A stretch of DNA of 64,000 nt from an uncultured Tidjanibacter sp. GTDB taxonomy: Bacteria > Bacteroidota > Bacteroidia > Bacteroidales > Rikenellaceae. Position numbers and translations under genes: made by a program. Positions 36,646-45,854 of this stretch are shown here, in pieces. Numbering within the stretch: the stretch's first letter is position 1; every line of letters starts with the position of its first letter. Where the stretch lies: the NCBI GenBank assembly GCA_944326085.1, contig CALVCL010000003.1, positions 1-64,000 of the forward strand. The letters are read 5' to 3'. A model generated the notes under the pieces. It worked only from the letters and a program-made list of their open reading frames with translations. It had not been told where the DNA came from and did no database searches.

Positions 36646-37494
36646 TCAAAGATTTTTCAAATTCCGCTTTACGGTTTCCACATAAGGGCCAAGCATTACC
36701 AATGGCAATGCACTGATCAAAAGAGACCACCATGACGACAGCGGCGACCCCGTACAGAAGTTATACACGGTAGGTATCACAGCCAATACCACATAACCGA
36801 CCAAATAATAACACACCGACGACAAAGTTTTACATGGCCTCTTAACATACCACAACGTCATCGCTGCCACTATGGCTATTGCCGCGAACATCACAAGGAA
36901 AGCCCACGGGTCACTTACTCCGGCCATTACATCAACACCGAGTATCAACGTCAATATTATACCACCTAGTGAAAAGCCTACCGCAGCTATGACAGCTACA
37001 GCAATGACACACCTTTTGCGCGGGTCCGACACTACCCTTCTGTTGTTTTTAGGACGAGCTACAAGCCAGGAAAACAGTAAAGTTTGTACCAATATTTCAG
37101 GTGCTCCTTTAATATGAAACTCTATTGGTAGTTGCGTATATACCACTCCCTCAATCGAACACGGAGCCGGTCCTGGAGTATCTATGATGCCGAGTACCAG
37201 AATAATAGTCCAAAGCCGCAGCCAGCCATATCGACGACCTTCGTAACTGTTCCTGAAAAGCAGCAATACCAAACCAAACAATACTCCACGCAATATCTGC
37301 ACACACGGACCTATCAACACACTTGCGCTGTCCATGCTTCGCATGAAATACACAGCATTTCCAGCTTTGAACAACGTATCGTAATCGAATAATGTAGAAA
37401 ACACCATTCCACACAATATGTACGTGCAGACATGAATGATGGTTACACGCGCAACAAATTGCGCATTATCACCAAAGCGGGCACTCATTTCCAT
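36646..37494 (-). CDS. Multi-pass membrane protein of unknown function
   Basis: A 282-residue protein with about eight hydrophobic segments, a central cytoplasmic or periplasmic stretch (RPKNNRRVVSDPRKR) and a basic C-terminus. No family is recognised. Its start overlaps the end of truA by 26 bases (or 20 from the second Met), so it is translated from the truA transcript. Confidence 0.75.
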   Translation of the reverse strand: MEMSARFGDNAQFVARVTIIHVCTYILCGMVFSTLFDYDTLFKAGNAVYFMRSMDSASVLIGPCVQILRGVLFGLVLLLFRNSYEGRRYGWLRLWTIILVLGIIDTPGPAPCSIEGVVYTQLPIEFHIKGAPEILVQTLLFSWLVARPKNNRRVVSDPRKRCVIAVAVIAAVGFSLGGIILTLILGVDVMAGVSDPWAFLVMFAAIAIVAAMTLWYVKRPCKTLSSVCYYLVGYVVLAVIPTVYNFCTGSPLSSWWSLLISALPLVMLGPYVETVKRNLKNL

Positions 37495-38242
37495 TCGGGT
37501 TGAATATATTTTCTGGATACTTTATTCCACTGAGAAACAGTCCCTGCGCAGGTGCCGACGAACATGCCAGCGACAGGTCTCGGGCCGCAATTATATCTCG
37601 AAAATCATCAGGCGACAGCTTTCCGCGTCCGACCTCTACGAGTGTGCCGGTAATTGCACGGACCATATTGCGCAGGAAACGGTCTGCGCGTATAGTAAAG
37701 ACGCTCCACGCGCCATCGCTGCGCCACTCCGCATGCGACACATGACATATATTGGTCTTGTTGTTGGAATTCAATTTGGCAAACGATGTGAAGTCGTCAA
37801 ATTCCAAAAGATGTACCGCCGCACGATTCATTGCCTCTATGTCAAGTCTCACATAATACTGCCATGCAGTTTCGACACAGAAAGGCTCTTTCCGCGACAC
37901 AATCCTATATGTATATTCTCTTTCGGTGGCATCAAACCTCGCATGCGCCTCATTTGCCACCGAATAAATGCCGCGGACGGCTATATCGCGCGGCAGCATG
38001 GAATTAAGATGGTAGCACAACCCGTCACAGTCGTCTATCACCATATCTGTATCGAAATGCGCCACATAATACGATGCATGCACTCCGGTATCTGTCCTGC
38101 CGGCTCCGGTCACCTCCACGTCACTACGCAGTCGGGCCGAAAGCACCCTTTCGAGTTCGCCCTGCACCGATGGAGCATTCGATTGCCTTTGCCAGCCGTG
38201 GTAATTGGTCCCCCTGTACGACAACAACATAAAATAACGCAT
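37469..38242 (-). CDS. truA: tRNA pseudouridine synthase TruA
   Basis: A 257-residue TruA that modifies U38-U40 in tRNA anticodon arms. The catalytic D51 lies in GAGRTDTGVHA, and HGWQRQ near the N-terminus and FLRNMVRAITGTLVEVGRGK are conserved. The ATG at 38242 is chosen because a longer frame would cover the -7 element at 38266-38273. Confidence 0.96.
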   Translation of the reverse strand: MRYFMLLSYRGTNYHGWQRQSNAPSVQGELERVLSARLRSDVEVTGAGRTDTGVHASYYVAHFDTDMVIDDCDGLCYHLNSMLPRDIAVRGIYSVANEAHARFDATEREYTYRIVSRKEPFCVETAWQYYVRLDIEAMNRAAVHLLEFDDFTSFAKLNSNNKTNICHVSHAEWRSDGAWSVFTIRADRFLRNMVRAITGTLVEVGRGKLSPDDFRDIIAARDLSLACSSAPAQGLFLSGIKYPENIFNPNGNECPLW

Positions 38243-38265
38243 AATCAAACAGCATTTACTATTTG

Positions 38266-38273
38266 CAAATATA
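38266..38273 (-). promoter_or_regulatory. -7 promoter element of truA
   Basis: The minus strand reads TATATTTG, an exact match, 23 bases before the truA ATG. No good -33 element is seen. Confidence 0.5.
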
Positions 38274-38318
38274 ATCAAAAAAAGGTCTGGCCTGCTGGAT
38301 GATTACGACGTTTTTCCG

Positions 38319-38326
38319 TATCTTTG
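38319..38326 (+). promoter_or_regulatory. -7 promoter element of the dapB operon
   Basis: TATCTTTG matches TAnnTTTG exactly and lies 39 bases before the dapB ATG at 38366. It overlaps the longer dapB frame and supports the shorter start. Confidence 0.55.
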
Positions 38327-38365
38327 TATAATGTTGTGCTACGGCACATAAACACGTCACGAGAA

Positions 38366-39088
38366 ATGAAAGTTGCAATAATCGGATACGGTGCCATGGG
38401 GCACGAAATCGAACAGGTACTGCGCGAAAAAGGCCACGAAATAACCTTGACAGTAGATGCAGGCGAAGAATGGAAAATGTCGCCCGACGTTTTGCGCGAT
38501 GCCGATGTAGCAATAGAGTTCAGCACCCCGTCGTCGGCATTCGACAACGTTACCGCCTGTCTGCGTGCAGGCATCCCCGTAGTATGCGGCACTACCGGCT
38601 GGAACGACCGTCGCCCTGAAGCCGAAAATTTATGCAAGCAACTGAACGGCACCATGTTTTGGTCATCCAATTTCAGTATAGGTGTAAATGTACTGTTCCG
38701 TGTAAACCGTTATCTCGCCAACATCATGTCCCACCTTTCGTCATACGATGTATCCATACGCGAGTTACACCATACACGTAAAAAAGACGCCCCCAGTGGT
38801 ACGGCAATAACTCTCGCCGAAGACATAATAGCATGCAACGGAAATAAAAAATCATGGGTTAACTACGCCACTGACAACATATCTGAACTCGGCATCGTCT
38901 CTGTACGCGAAGGCGATGTATCGGGCATCCATGAAATCACCTACATCTCCGACTGTGACACAATAGAGTTGTCGCATTCAGCCAAAAGCCGCCATGGTTT
39001 TGCCGTCGGTGCGGTTATGGCAGCAGAATACGCCGCCAGACACAAAGGAGTGCTTTCAATGGATGACATGCTTGACGAATTACTGTAA
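38366..39088 (+). CDS. dapB: 4-hydroxy-tetrahydrodipicolinate reductase
   Basis: A 240-residue DapB of the lysine/diaminopimelate pathway. It has the NAD(P)-binding start MKVAIIGYGAMGHEI, the GTTGW block, the catalytic HHTRKKDAPSGTA and a C-terminal GAVMAAEYAA. Diaminopimelate is needed for peptidoglycan. It opens a plus-strand operon with lepB 16 bases after its stop. Confidence 0.96.
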   Translation: MKVAIIGYGAMGHEIEQVLREKGHEITLTVDAGEEWKMSPDVLRDADVAIEFSTPSSAFDNVTACLRAGIPVVCGTTGWNDRRPEAENLCKQLNGTMFWSSNFSIGVNVLFRVNRYLANIMSHLSSYDVSIRELHHTRKKDAPSGTAITLAEDIIACNGNKKSWVNYATDNISELGIVSVREGDVSGIHEITYISDCDTIELSHSAKSRHGFAVGAVMAAEYAARHKGVLSMDDMLDELL

Positions 39089-39104
39089 ATAAACAGCCAT
39101 AAGA

Positions 39105-40496
39105 ATGCTAATGAAAGATATTTGGAATAAAATACGCAACGTATTTCGAAACCGTTGGGTCAAACTTGCCATAGTATCCGTAATATACATATTGTGGTTT
39201 GTCGTATGGTCGCGCAATGTATGGATGCTGCTCGGTCTGCCTGTCATATTCGACCTGTACATTACAAAATACATACAGCGCCTTCTGTTCGGCAAAAAGC
39301 ATCAGGAGCGAAAAGCAACCAGCAAGGCATACCGTGAAACATGCAGTTGGATTGAGGCCATTGTCTTTGCGGTCGTTGCCGCCACATTGATACACACATA
39401 CGTATTCCAGATGTACCGCATACCGACGTCGTCAATGGAAAAGACTCTTCTGGTTGGCGACTACCTGTGTGTGAGCAAAGTTGCCTACGGTCCCCGTATG
39501 CCAATGACCCCTGTTTCTTTCCCGCTCGTACACAATCGTATGCCGCTGTCAGCCACCAAGAAATCATATTCGGAGGCCATCAAAAGGCCATATAAACGAC
39601 TGGCTGGATGCGGCAATGTGAAACGTGACGACATTGTAATATTCAATTTCCCCGCAGGGGACACCGTTCTTCAAGAAAATCCCGCAATCACATACTACGA
39701 CGTACTGCGTGACTATCAGCATCGGTTCGGCAATCACCAGGGCCGTGAGTTGCTCAACAGGCAATATACTGTCATTTCGCACCCTGTCGACAAACGCGAA
39801 CACTATGTAAAACGCTGCGTCGGCATGCCTGGCGACACTATCGAAATACATCATGGAGAGTTATTCGTCAACGGGCAGCCGCACATCGATGCTATAGGTC
39901 GGCAATACAACTATTTCGTACAGACCTCCGGCACGCCGCTCAACCGCCGCACACTCACCGACATGGGAATAGCGGAAGACGACATATGGTACGACCAAGC
40001 ATCACATACATATATGCTGCCACTAACCGATGCCAATGTCGAACATCTGAAAGGACTGACCAACGTGATTAAAATTGAACGTTACGAAGCCATGCAAAGC
40101 CACCACCGCATATTCCCCAATGACAGTTCGTTTGATTGGACAGAAGACAATTTCGGCCCACTGTGGGTACCTTATAGTGGCGCAACAGTAAAACTCACCG
40201 CCGCAAACATTCCACTGTACCGCCGAATTATAAAAAACTACGAGGGAAATATGCTTGAAGAAAGGGATGGCATCATATATATCAACGGCAAACCCGCCGA
40301 CAGCTATACATTCCGCATGAACTACTTTTTCATGATGGGAGACAACAGGCACAATTCAGCAGACTCGCGTTTTTGGGGATTTGTTCCCGAGGATCATATC
40401 GTCGGAGCACCGCTATTCATTGGCTGGTCAACAGACAAGGACAAGAGTCTTCCTGACAAAATACGCTGGAACAGAATTTTCAGTTTGCCCAAATAA
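39105..40496 (+). CDS. lepB: Signal peptidase I
   Basis: A 463-residue type I signal peptidase that cleaves Sec signal peptides at the membrane. It has membrane segments at about 20-50 and 82-102, the catalytic Ser in IPTSSMEKTL (S110) and the catalytic Lys in HYVKRCVGMPGD (K236). The C-terminal box GDNRHNSADSR is present. The long insert between the Lys and that box (about 250-415) is typical of the large Bacteroidetes form. ATG codons at 39105 and 39111 are both possible starts. Confidence 0.95.
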   Translation: MLMKDIWNKIRNVFRNRWVKLAIVSVIYILWFVVWSRNVWMLLGLPVIFDLYITKYIQRLLFGKKHQERKATSKAYRETCSWIEAIVFAVVAATLIHTYVFQMYRIPTSSMEKTLLVGDYLCVSKVAYGPRMPMTPVSFPLVHNRMPLSATKKSYSEAIKRPYKRLAGCGNVKRDDIVIFNFPAGDTVLQENPAITYYDVLRDYQHRFGNHQGRELLNRQYTVISHPVDKREHYVKRCVGMPGDTIEIHHGELFVNGQPHIDAIGRQYNYFVQTSGTPLNRRTLTDMGIAEDDIWYDQASHTYMLPLTDANVEHLKGLTNVIKIERYEAMQSHHRIFPNDSSFDWTEDNFGPLWVPYSGATVKLTAANIPLYRRIIKNYEGNMLEERDGIIYINGKPADSYTFRMNYFFMMGDNRHNSADSRFWGFVPEDHIVGAPLFIGWSTDKDKSLPDKIRWNRIFSLPK

Positions 40497-40508
40497 ACCA
40501 ATACTTAA

Positions 40509-41117
40509 ATGATAGAGAGTGATGTATATCGTACCATCAGTACTCCATCGGAGGCATTGTTCAAGGACCGCAGCAGCAGATTCCTTGCATTCGCCTATCC
40601 TGTCACCACAACAGAAGAAATAAAGGAAATACTCGACGGACTGCACAAAAAGTACTACGATGCCACACATCACTGCTATGCCTACCGGCTCGGAGCCGAT
40701 GGAGCCACATTCCGTGCAAATGATGACGGCGAGCCTTCCGGTACAGCCGGACGTCCCATACTCGGACAAATACTGTCAAACAACATAACCGACTGCCTGA
40801 TCGTAGTGATACGGTATTTCGGAGGCACCAAGCTCGGCGTGCCTGGATTGATAAACGCTTACCGCGAATCCGCCTCTGCGGCCATTGAGGCAGCAGAAAT
40901 AGAAGAGCGCACCGTTGATGTTACATTTGAGATAATATTCCCATACGTCTGCATGAATGATGTCATGAAAGTAATAAAGGATGAAAAGCCACGTATCATT
41001 TCGCAGGATTTTGACAATCTGTGCTCTATCACGATGGCAATACGCAACAGTCGTGCCGACGTACTTGAAGACAAACTCCGCAAGGTGGAAGGCGCCGGAG
41101 TAGAAAAGAAAGGATGA
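40509..41117 (+). CDS. yigZ: YigZ/IMPACT family protein
   Basis: A 202-residue protein. The N-terminal UPF0029/IMPACT domain (about 15-125) shows ATHHCYAYRLG, DDGEPSGTAGRPIL and VIRYFGGTKLGVPGLINAYRESA. A C-terminal ferredoxin-like DUF1949 domain follows. Family members are linked to translation control, without a defined reaction. It lies 12 bases after lepB and 7 before uvrA2. Confidence 0.93.
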   Translation: MIESDVYRTISTPSEALFKDRSSRFLAFAYPVTTTEEIKEILDGLHKKYYDATHHCYAYRLGADGATFRANDDGEPSGTAGRPILGQILSNNITDCLIVVIRYFGGTKLGVPGLINAYRESASAAIEAAEIEERTVDVTFEIIFPYVCMNDVMKVIKDEKPRIISQDFDNLCSITMAIRNSRADVLEDKLRKVEGAGVEKKG

Positions 41118-41124
41118 CAACACC

Positions 41125-43935
41125 ATGCAGGAACAAGAAAAACAAGGATATATACACATCAAGGGGGCCAGAGTTCATAATCTCAAAAACATAGACCTCG
41201 ACATACCGCACAATCAGTTGATTGTAATCACCGGCTTGTCAGGTTCCGGCAAGTCGACGCTCGCTTTCGACACAATCTTTGCCGAAGGACAGCGCCGTTA
41301 TGTAGAAAGCCTGTCGGCTTATGCACGCCAGTTCCTCGGACGCATGGACAAACCCGATGTGGACCTCATAAGCGGCATAGCTCCTGCAATTGCCATAGAG
41401 CAGAAGGTCAACACGCGCAACCCGCGTTCAACAGTTGGCACCACGACAGAAATATATGATTACCTGAAACTACTCTTTGCCCGCGTAGGCCACACCTATT
41501 CGCCAATTTCGGGCCGAGAAGTAAAATGTTACCAGGTACAAGACATAGTATCTTATATCGTGTCGCAAAGCGGCAAAAAGGTGCTTATTTGCGCCGGTGT
41601 CCATACAGATAAAGGCCAAGGCGCCGTAGAAAAGCTTACACTACTTGTGAAAGACGGTATACAAAGAGTTTACCGCAATGGAAATATAATAACAATTGAG
41701 GACCTACTCGCCTCCGGCGAAGCCAATGGCGACACAAGTTTCGACATAGTGGTTGACCGTGTCCGTGCACGCGACAATGAAGAGCTCAAAAGCCGACTCG
41801 GCGATTCTGTGGCGCAGGCAATAGGTTATGGTAACGGTTCCTGCAAAATCATTGTACAGGACGATGCTGGTGATATAGTAAACCCCTTCTCCACACATTT
41901 CGAAGCTGACGGTATGACATTCGAAGTGCCTACCGAACACATGTTCTCTTTCAATAACCCGATAGGTGCATGTCCGGTGTGCGAAGGCTACGGCAAGGTT
42001 ACAGGCATCGACGAGGATCTCGTAGTACCCGACAAAACCAAAAGCATTTACGATGATGCCATTGCCGCATGGCGCGGCGAGACCATGAAATGGTGGAAGG
42101 AGCAACTAATAGCATCGGCCAATCGCTTCGATTTCCCGATACACCGTCCATATTACGAACTGACTGAAGCACAGAAACGACTTCTGTGGACAGGCAACCG
42201 TTACTTCAAGGGGTTGAACGACTTTTTCGCCTATCTCGAAAGCGAACGTTACAAAATACAATATCGCGTTCTATTATCGCGTTATACTGGGAAAACAATA
42301 TGTCACGAATGCGGCGGCAGCCGTCTGCGTAAGGAAGCGCTGTATGTCAAGGTAGGAGGGCGCAATATCGCAGAACTGGTTAAAATGAGCGTCGATGACC
42401 TGACGGCATTTTTTGATGCACTCGAACTCGACGAACACGACAGTAAGGCTTCTGCACGTGTACTCGTCGAGATATGCAACCGACTGTCATATCTGTCCGA
42501 CGTAGGTCTCGGGTATCTCACCCTTGACAGACTGTCATCCACACTGTCTGGCGGAGAGAGCCAGCGCATAAACCTTGCCACATCATTGGGAAGTAACCTT
42601 ACCGGTTCTCTGTATATTCTCGACGAGCCAAGCATAGGACTGCACCCACGTGATACGGCTCGCCTGATAAAGGTTCTCAAGCAGTTGCGCGACCTGGGCA
42701 ATACGGTCATAGTTGTGGAACATGAGGAGGAAATTATGCGTGCTGCCGACCGTATCATAGACATCGGTCCCGAGGCTGGATACAACGGCGGCAATGTGGT
42801 CTTCAACGGTACGCCCAAGGAACTCAAAAAAGCCTCCGGCAGTCTCACCGCCGATTATCTAACCGGACGGAAAAATATACAAACTCCAAAACATGTGCGT
42901 GGCTGGAGCAACTATATAGAGATAAAGGGGGCTCGCGAAAACAACCTCAAAGGCATCGACGTACGTATTCCGCTTGGCGTAATGACATGCATAACGGGTG
43001 TCAGCGGAAGCGGCAAATCTTCATTGGTTAAAGGAATACTATACCCTGCCGTAAAACGCAGACTGTTTGAAACGGGGCTCAAGCCAGGCAACTTTGAAAG
43101 CCTTTCAGGAGACGTGGATCTGCTGCGGTCAATCGAAATGATAGACCAAAACCCGATAGGAAAGTCTCTCCGCTCCAACCCAGTCACATACACAAAAGCA
43201 TACGACTATATTCGCAAGATATTCGCCGAACAACCGTATGCCGTCAACAACAGCATGACGCCTTCATACTTTTCGTTCAACCGTCCGGGAGGACGCTGCG
43301 AGGAGTGCCAGGGTGACGGTTATGTAACAGTCGGCATGCAGTTCATGGCAGACATAGTGCTGACATGCGAACACTGCGGCGGCAAACGTTTCAATGAGGA
43401 TGTTCTGGAAGTCAAGTATCGCGACCGTTCCATATACGATGTCCTTGAAATGACAGTTGACGAAGCCATGGAATTCTTTGCATGCGACGACACCGCCAAC
43501 AACCACAAAGTACTTGAAATTCTCAAAACCCTGCAGGATGTAGGCCTTGGATACATAAAACTCGGACAGTCGACCTCCACACTGTCGGGAGGCGAGATAC
43601 AGCGTGTCAAGCTGGCCTCCTTCCTCATGAAGGACAACAACACTGGCAGCACTTTGTTTGTGTTCGACGAACCGACCACAGGACTTCACTTCCATGACAT
43701 CAATAAGCTGCTTGCCGCATTCAACGCATTGATAGAGCGTGGCAACACCATTGTTGTAGTCGAGCACAACATGGATGTAATCAAATGTGCCGACTGGGTA
43801 ATAGACCTCGGACCTGAGGCCGGCGATGCAGGCGGCCATCTCGTTTTCGAAGGCCAACCTTCTGCACTTGTCAAATGTTCTGACAGCTATACTGGGAAAT
43901 ATCTTGCTTTGCACACAGGAAACAGCAGTAAATAA
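41125..43935 (+). CDS. uvrA: UvrA-family excinuclease subunit A, second copy
   Basis: A 936-residue UvrA paralogue with both ATPase modules intact: Walker [16 protein letters not shown] and [15 protein letters not shown], signatures [12 protein letters not shown] and LSGGEIQRVKLA, and Walker [13 protein letters not shown] and [12 protein letters not shown]. The C-terminal zinc module (CEEC...CEHC) is present. The N-terminal zinc module has lost its first Cys pair completely (FSTHFEADGM) and keeps only C283/C286. It differs clearly from the copy at 10077-12908, so it is an old duplication. It may act in repair of a subset of lesions or in resistance; this is inference. Its stop overlaps the next start (TAATG). 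Confidence 0.95.
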   Translation: MQEQEKQGYIHIKGARVHNLKNIDLDIPHNQLIVITGLSGSGKSTLAFDTIFAEGQRRYVESLSAYARQFLGRMDKPDVDLISGIAPAIAIEQKVNTRNPRSTVGTTTEIYDYLKLLFARVGHTYSPISGREVKCYQVQDIVSYIVSQSGKKVLICAGVHTDKGQGAVEKLTLLVKDGIQRVYRNGNIITIEDLLASGEANGDTSFDIVVDRVRARDNEELKSRLGDSVAQAIGYGNGSCKIIVQDDAGDIVNPFSTHFEADGMTFEVPTEHMFSFNNPIGACPVCEGYGKVTGIDEDLVVPDKTKSIYDDAIAAWRGETMKWWKEQLIASANRFDFPIHRPYYELTEAQKRLLWTGNRYFKGLNDFFAYLESERYKIQYRVLLSRYTGKTICHECGGSRLRKEALYVKVGGRNIAELVKMSVDDLTAFFDALELDEHDSKASARVLVEICNRLSYLSDVGLGYLTLDRLSSTLSGGESQRINLATSLGSNLTGSLYILDEPSIGLHPRDTARLIKVLKQLRDLGNTVIVVEHEEEIMRAADRIIDIGPEAGYNGGNVVFNGTPKELKKASGSLTADYLTGRKNIQTPKHVRGWSNYIEIKGARENNLKGIDVRIPLGVMTCITGVSGSGKSSLVKGILYPAVKRRLFETGLKPGNFESLSGDVDLLRSIEMIDQNPIGKSLRSNPVTYTKAYDYIRKIFAEQPYAVNNSMTPSYFSFNRPGGRCEECQGDGYVTVGMQFMADIVLTCEHCGGKRFNEDVLEVKYRDRSIYDVLEMTVDEAMEFFACDDTANNHKVLEILKTLQDVGLGYIKLGQSTSTLSGGEIQRVKLASFLMKDNNTGSTLFVFDEPTTGLHFHDINKLLAAFNALIERGNTIVVVEHNMDVIKCADWVIDLGPEAGDAGGHLVFEGQPSALVKCSDSYTGKYLALHTGNSSK

Positions 43936-45149
43936 TGGAATTCAACACATATACGCTTTTGAACGGCATACGCTGCATACACAAGCAGGTTAAATCTGCC
44001 GTTGTTCACTGCGCACTAACCATAAACACAGGAACCCGCGATGAGCTGCCAGGCGAATTCGGTATGGCACACCTTGTGGAACACACCATATTCAAAGGCA
44101 CCAAACGACGCAAGGCATGGCAGGTCAACTGCCGCCTTGAAAATATGGGTGGTGAACTGAATGCATACACCACCAAGGAAGAAACCGTTGTACATGCCAC
44201 CACACTACGCGGCGACTATACCAAGGCCGTAGAACTGTTGGCCGACATCGTATTCGAGTCCACATTTCCGGAACACGAGATAGAAAAGGAAAAGAACGTA
44301 ATATTCGACGAGATAAACCTTTATAAAGACTCTCCAACAGACCGCATATACGATGAATTTGAAGACATGGTCTTTGCCGGCTCATCTCTCGGTCACAATA
44401 TTCTCGGCAACAAGGCCACACTTCGCAAACTGCACAGTGCCGACATAAAACAATTCATAGAACGCACATATACCACCGACCAGATGGTGTTTTCAATCAT
44501 AGGCAACATCTCCGAAAATGCATTCCACAATGTTGCGGACAAGTATTTCGGCAGTATCACGCCAAGTACACGCAACTTTTCGCGCAGTACTGCAACAGCA
44601 CCGGCAAATTTCATACATACAGTCAAGCGCAACACGCACCAGGTTCACAGCATTATAGGTAATCGTGCCTATGACTTGAAGGACGACCGCCGCGTTCCGC
44701 TGCTACTGCTTGTCAACATGCTCGGCGGCCCTTCAGCCAACTCGCTGTTAAATGTATTGCTGCGTGAGAAGAATGCACTTTCATACAGTGTAGAAGCATC
44801 CTATACACCTTTCACGGACTCCGGTATAGCATCAATATACTTCAGTTGCGAAAAGGACAACGAAAGCAAGTGCACGGAGCTGATACGACGCCAGCTTGAA
44901 GAGGTATCGGAACACAACGTATCGCCACGCCGACTTTCCATTGCCAAACGCCAGTTTCTCGGGCAACTCGCAATATCGGCCGAAAACAACGAAGGCTACA
45001 TGCTCGGAGCAGCCAAAAGTTATCTTGTCTTCGGCGATGTCGACGGTTTCCAGACAGCCAAGGAAAAGATAGATGCCGTGACGGCCGATGACATACGCCA
45101 AGTGGCAATGGACACATTCACCGACATGTCTGCATTGATATACAAATGA
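43935..45149 (+). CDS. M16 family zinc peptidase
   Basis: A 404-residue insulinase-family protease. The inverted zinc motif HLVEH is at 46-50 and the third ligand is E126, 76 residues later, as expected. The C-terminal partner domain carries the NSLLNVLLREKNALSYSVEA stretch. It is a single pitrilysin-type unit with no signal peptide, so it is probably cytoplasmic and degrades peptides, possibly signal peptides released by LepB; that link is inferred only from the operon. It overlaps uvrA2 and the next gene. Confidence 0.92.
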   Translation: MEFNTYTLLNGIRCIHKQVKSAVVHCALTINTGTRDELPGEFGMAHLVEHTIFKGTKRRKAWQVNCRLENMGGELNAYTTKEETVVHATTLRGDYTKAVELLADIVFESTFPEHEIEKEKNVIFDEINLYKDSPTDRIYDEFEDMVFAGSSLGHNILGNKATLRKLHSADIKQFIERTYTTDQMVFSIIGNISENAFHNVADKYFGSITPSTRNFSRSTATAPANFIHTVKRNTHQVHSIIGNRAYDLKDDRRVPLLLLVNMLGGPSANSLLNVLLREKNALSYSVEASYTPFTDSGIASIYFSCEKDNESKCTELIRRQLEEVSEHNVSPRRLSIAKRQFLGQLAISAENNEGYMLGAAKSYLVFGDVDGFQTAKEKIDAVTADDIRQVAMDTFTDMSALIYK

Positions 45150-45799
45150 AAGCCTTAGACAAATACATAGAGGAAATGTCATCTCCCGAGCCTCCACTGC
45201 TTGCGGAGCTGACACGCGCAACACACCAGCGTGCCATACATCCGCAAATGCTGTCAGGCCATGTACAGGGCAAGCTGTTAGAGATGATTGTCCGCATGCT
45301 GCGTCCACACAGAGTGCTTGAAATAGGCACTTTTACAGGATATTCATCGCTTTCCATGGCTGCAGGACTGGAAGGCGGAGCCTTGCTTGACACAATAGAA
45401 GCCGACGATGAACAGGAAGATATGATACGTTCGTTTTTCTGCCGCAGCGAATTCAGACACCGTATCCGATTGCACATCGGAAGTGCACTGCAAGTTGTAC
45501 CGACTCTTAATGACACCTACGACCTTGTATTCATCGACGGAGACAAGCGCGAATATCCCGCCTACTACGATATGCTGATGAACGACACAGGCGCTTCCGG
45601 ACAGCCATTGGTACATTCTGGCAGCTATCTGCTGGCCGACAATATTCTGTGGTACGGAAAAGTTGCAGAGCCGGCGCTTTACACCGATCCGCACACTACT
45701 GCCATACATAATTTTAACCACACCGTTGCAGAAGACGAACGCGTGGAAAACATTATCATTCCATTGCGCGACGGCCTTAACCTAATTAGGATTAAATAA
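45146..45799 (+). CDS. SAM-dependent O-methyltransferase (COMT-like)
   Basis: A 217-residue class I methyltransferase of the catechol O-methyltransferase-like family. The SAM motif is VLEIGTFTGYSSLSMA (about 57-72), and YDLVFIDGDKREYPAYYD carries the metal-binding Asp. The substrate is unknown. The ATG overlaps the peptidase stop (ATGA), and a terminator follows, so it ends the dapB operon. Confidence 0.9.
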   Translation: MKALDKYIEEMSSPEPPLLAELTRATHQRAIHPQMLSGHVQGKLLEMIVRMLRPHRVLEIGTFTGYSSLSMAAGLEGGALLDTIEADDEQEDMIRSFFCRSEFRHRIRLHIGSALQVVPTLNDTYDLVFIDGDKREYPAYYDMLMNDTGASGQPLVHSGSYLLADNILWYGKVAEPALYTDPHTTAIHNFNHTVAEDERVENIIIPLRDGLNLIRIK

Positions 45800-45802
45800 C
45801 AA

Positions 45803-45827
45803 CAGGACGGCTATCGTAGCCGTCCTG
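45803..45827. terminator. Terminator of the dapB operon
   Basis: A perfect 11-bp stem (45803-45813 with 45817-45827) with a 3-base loop is followed by a T-rich stretch. It also faces the convergent membrane/kinase gene. Confidence 0.88.
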
Positions 45828-45854
45828 CTTTATTTTTTGGGCCTGAACGCCCCG

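Noticed and set aside
37436-38302. Open frame of 288 codons on the plus strand
   Set aside because: It covers truA on the opposite strand; truA has its catalytic motif and promoter, and the plus frame has none.
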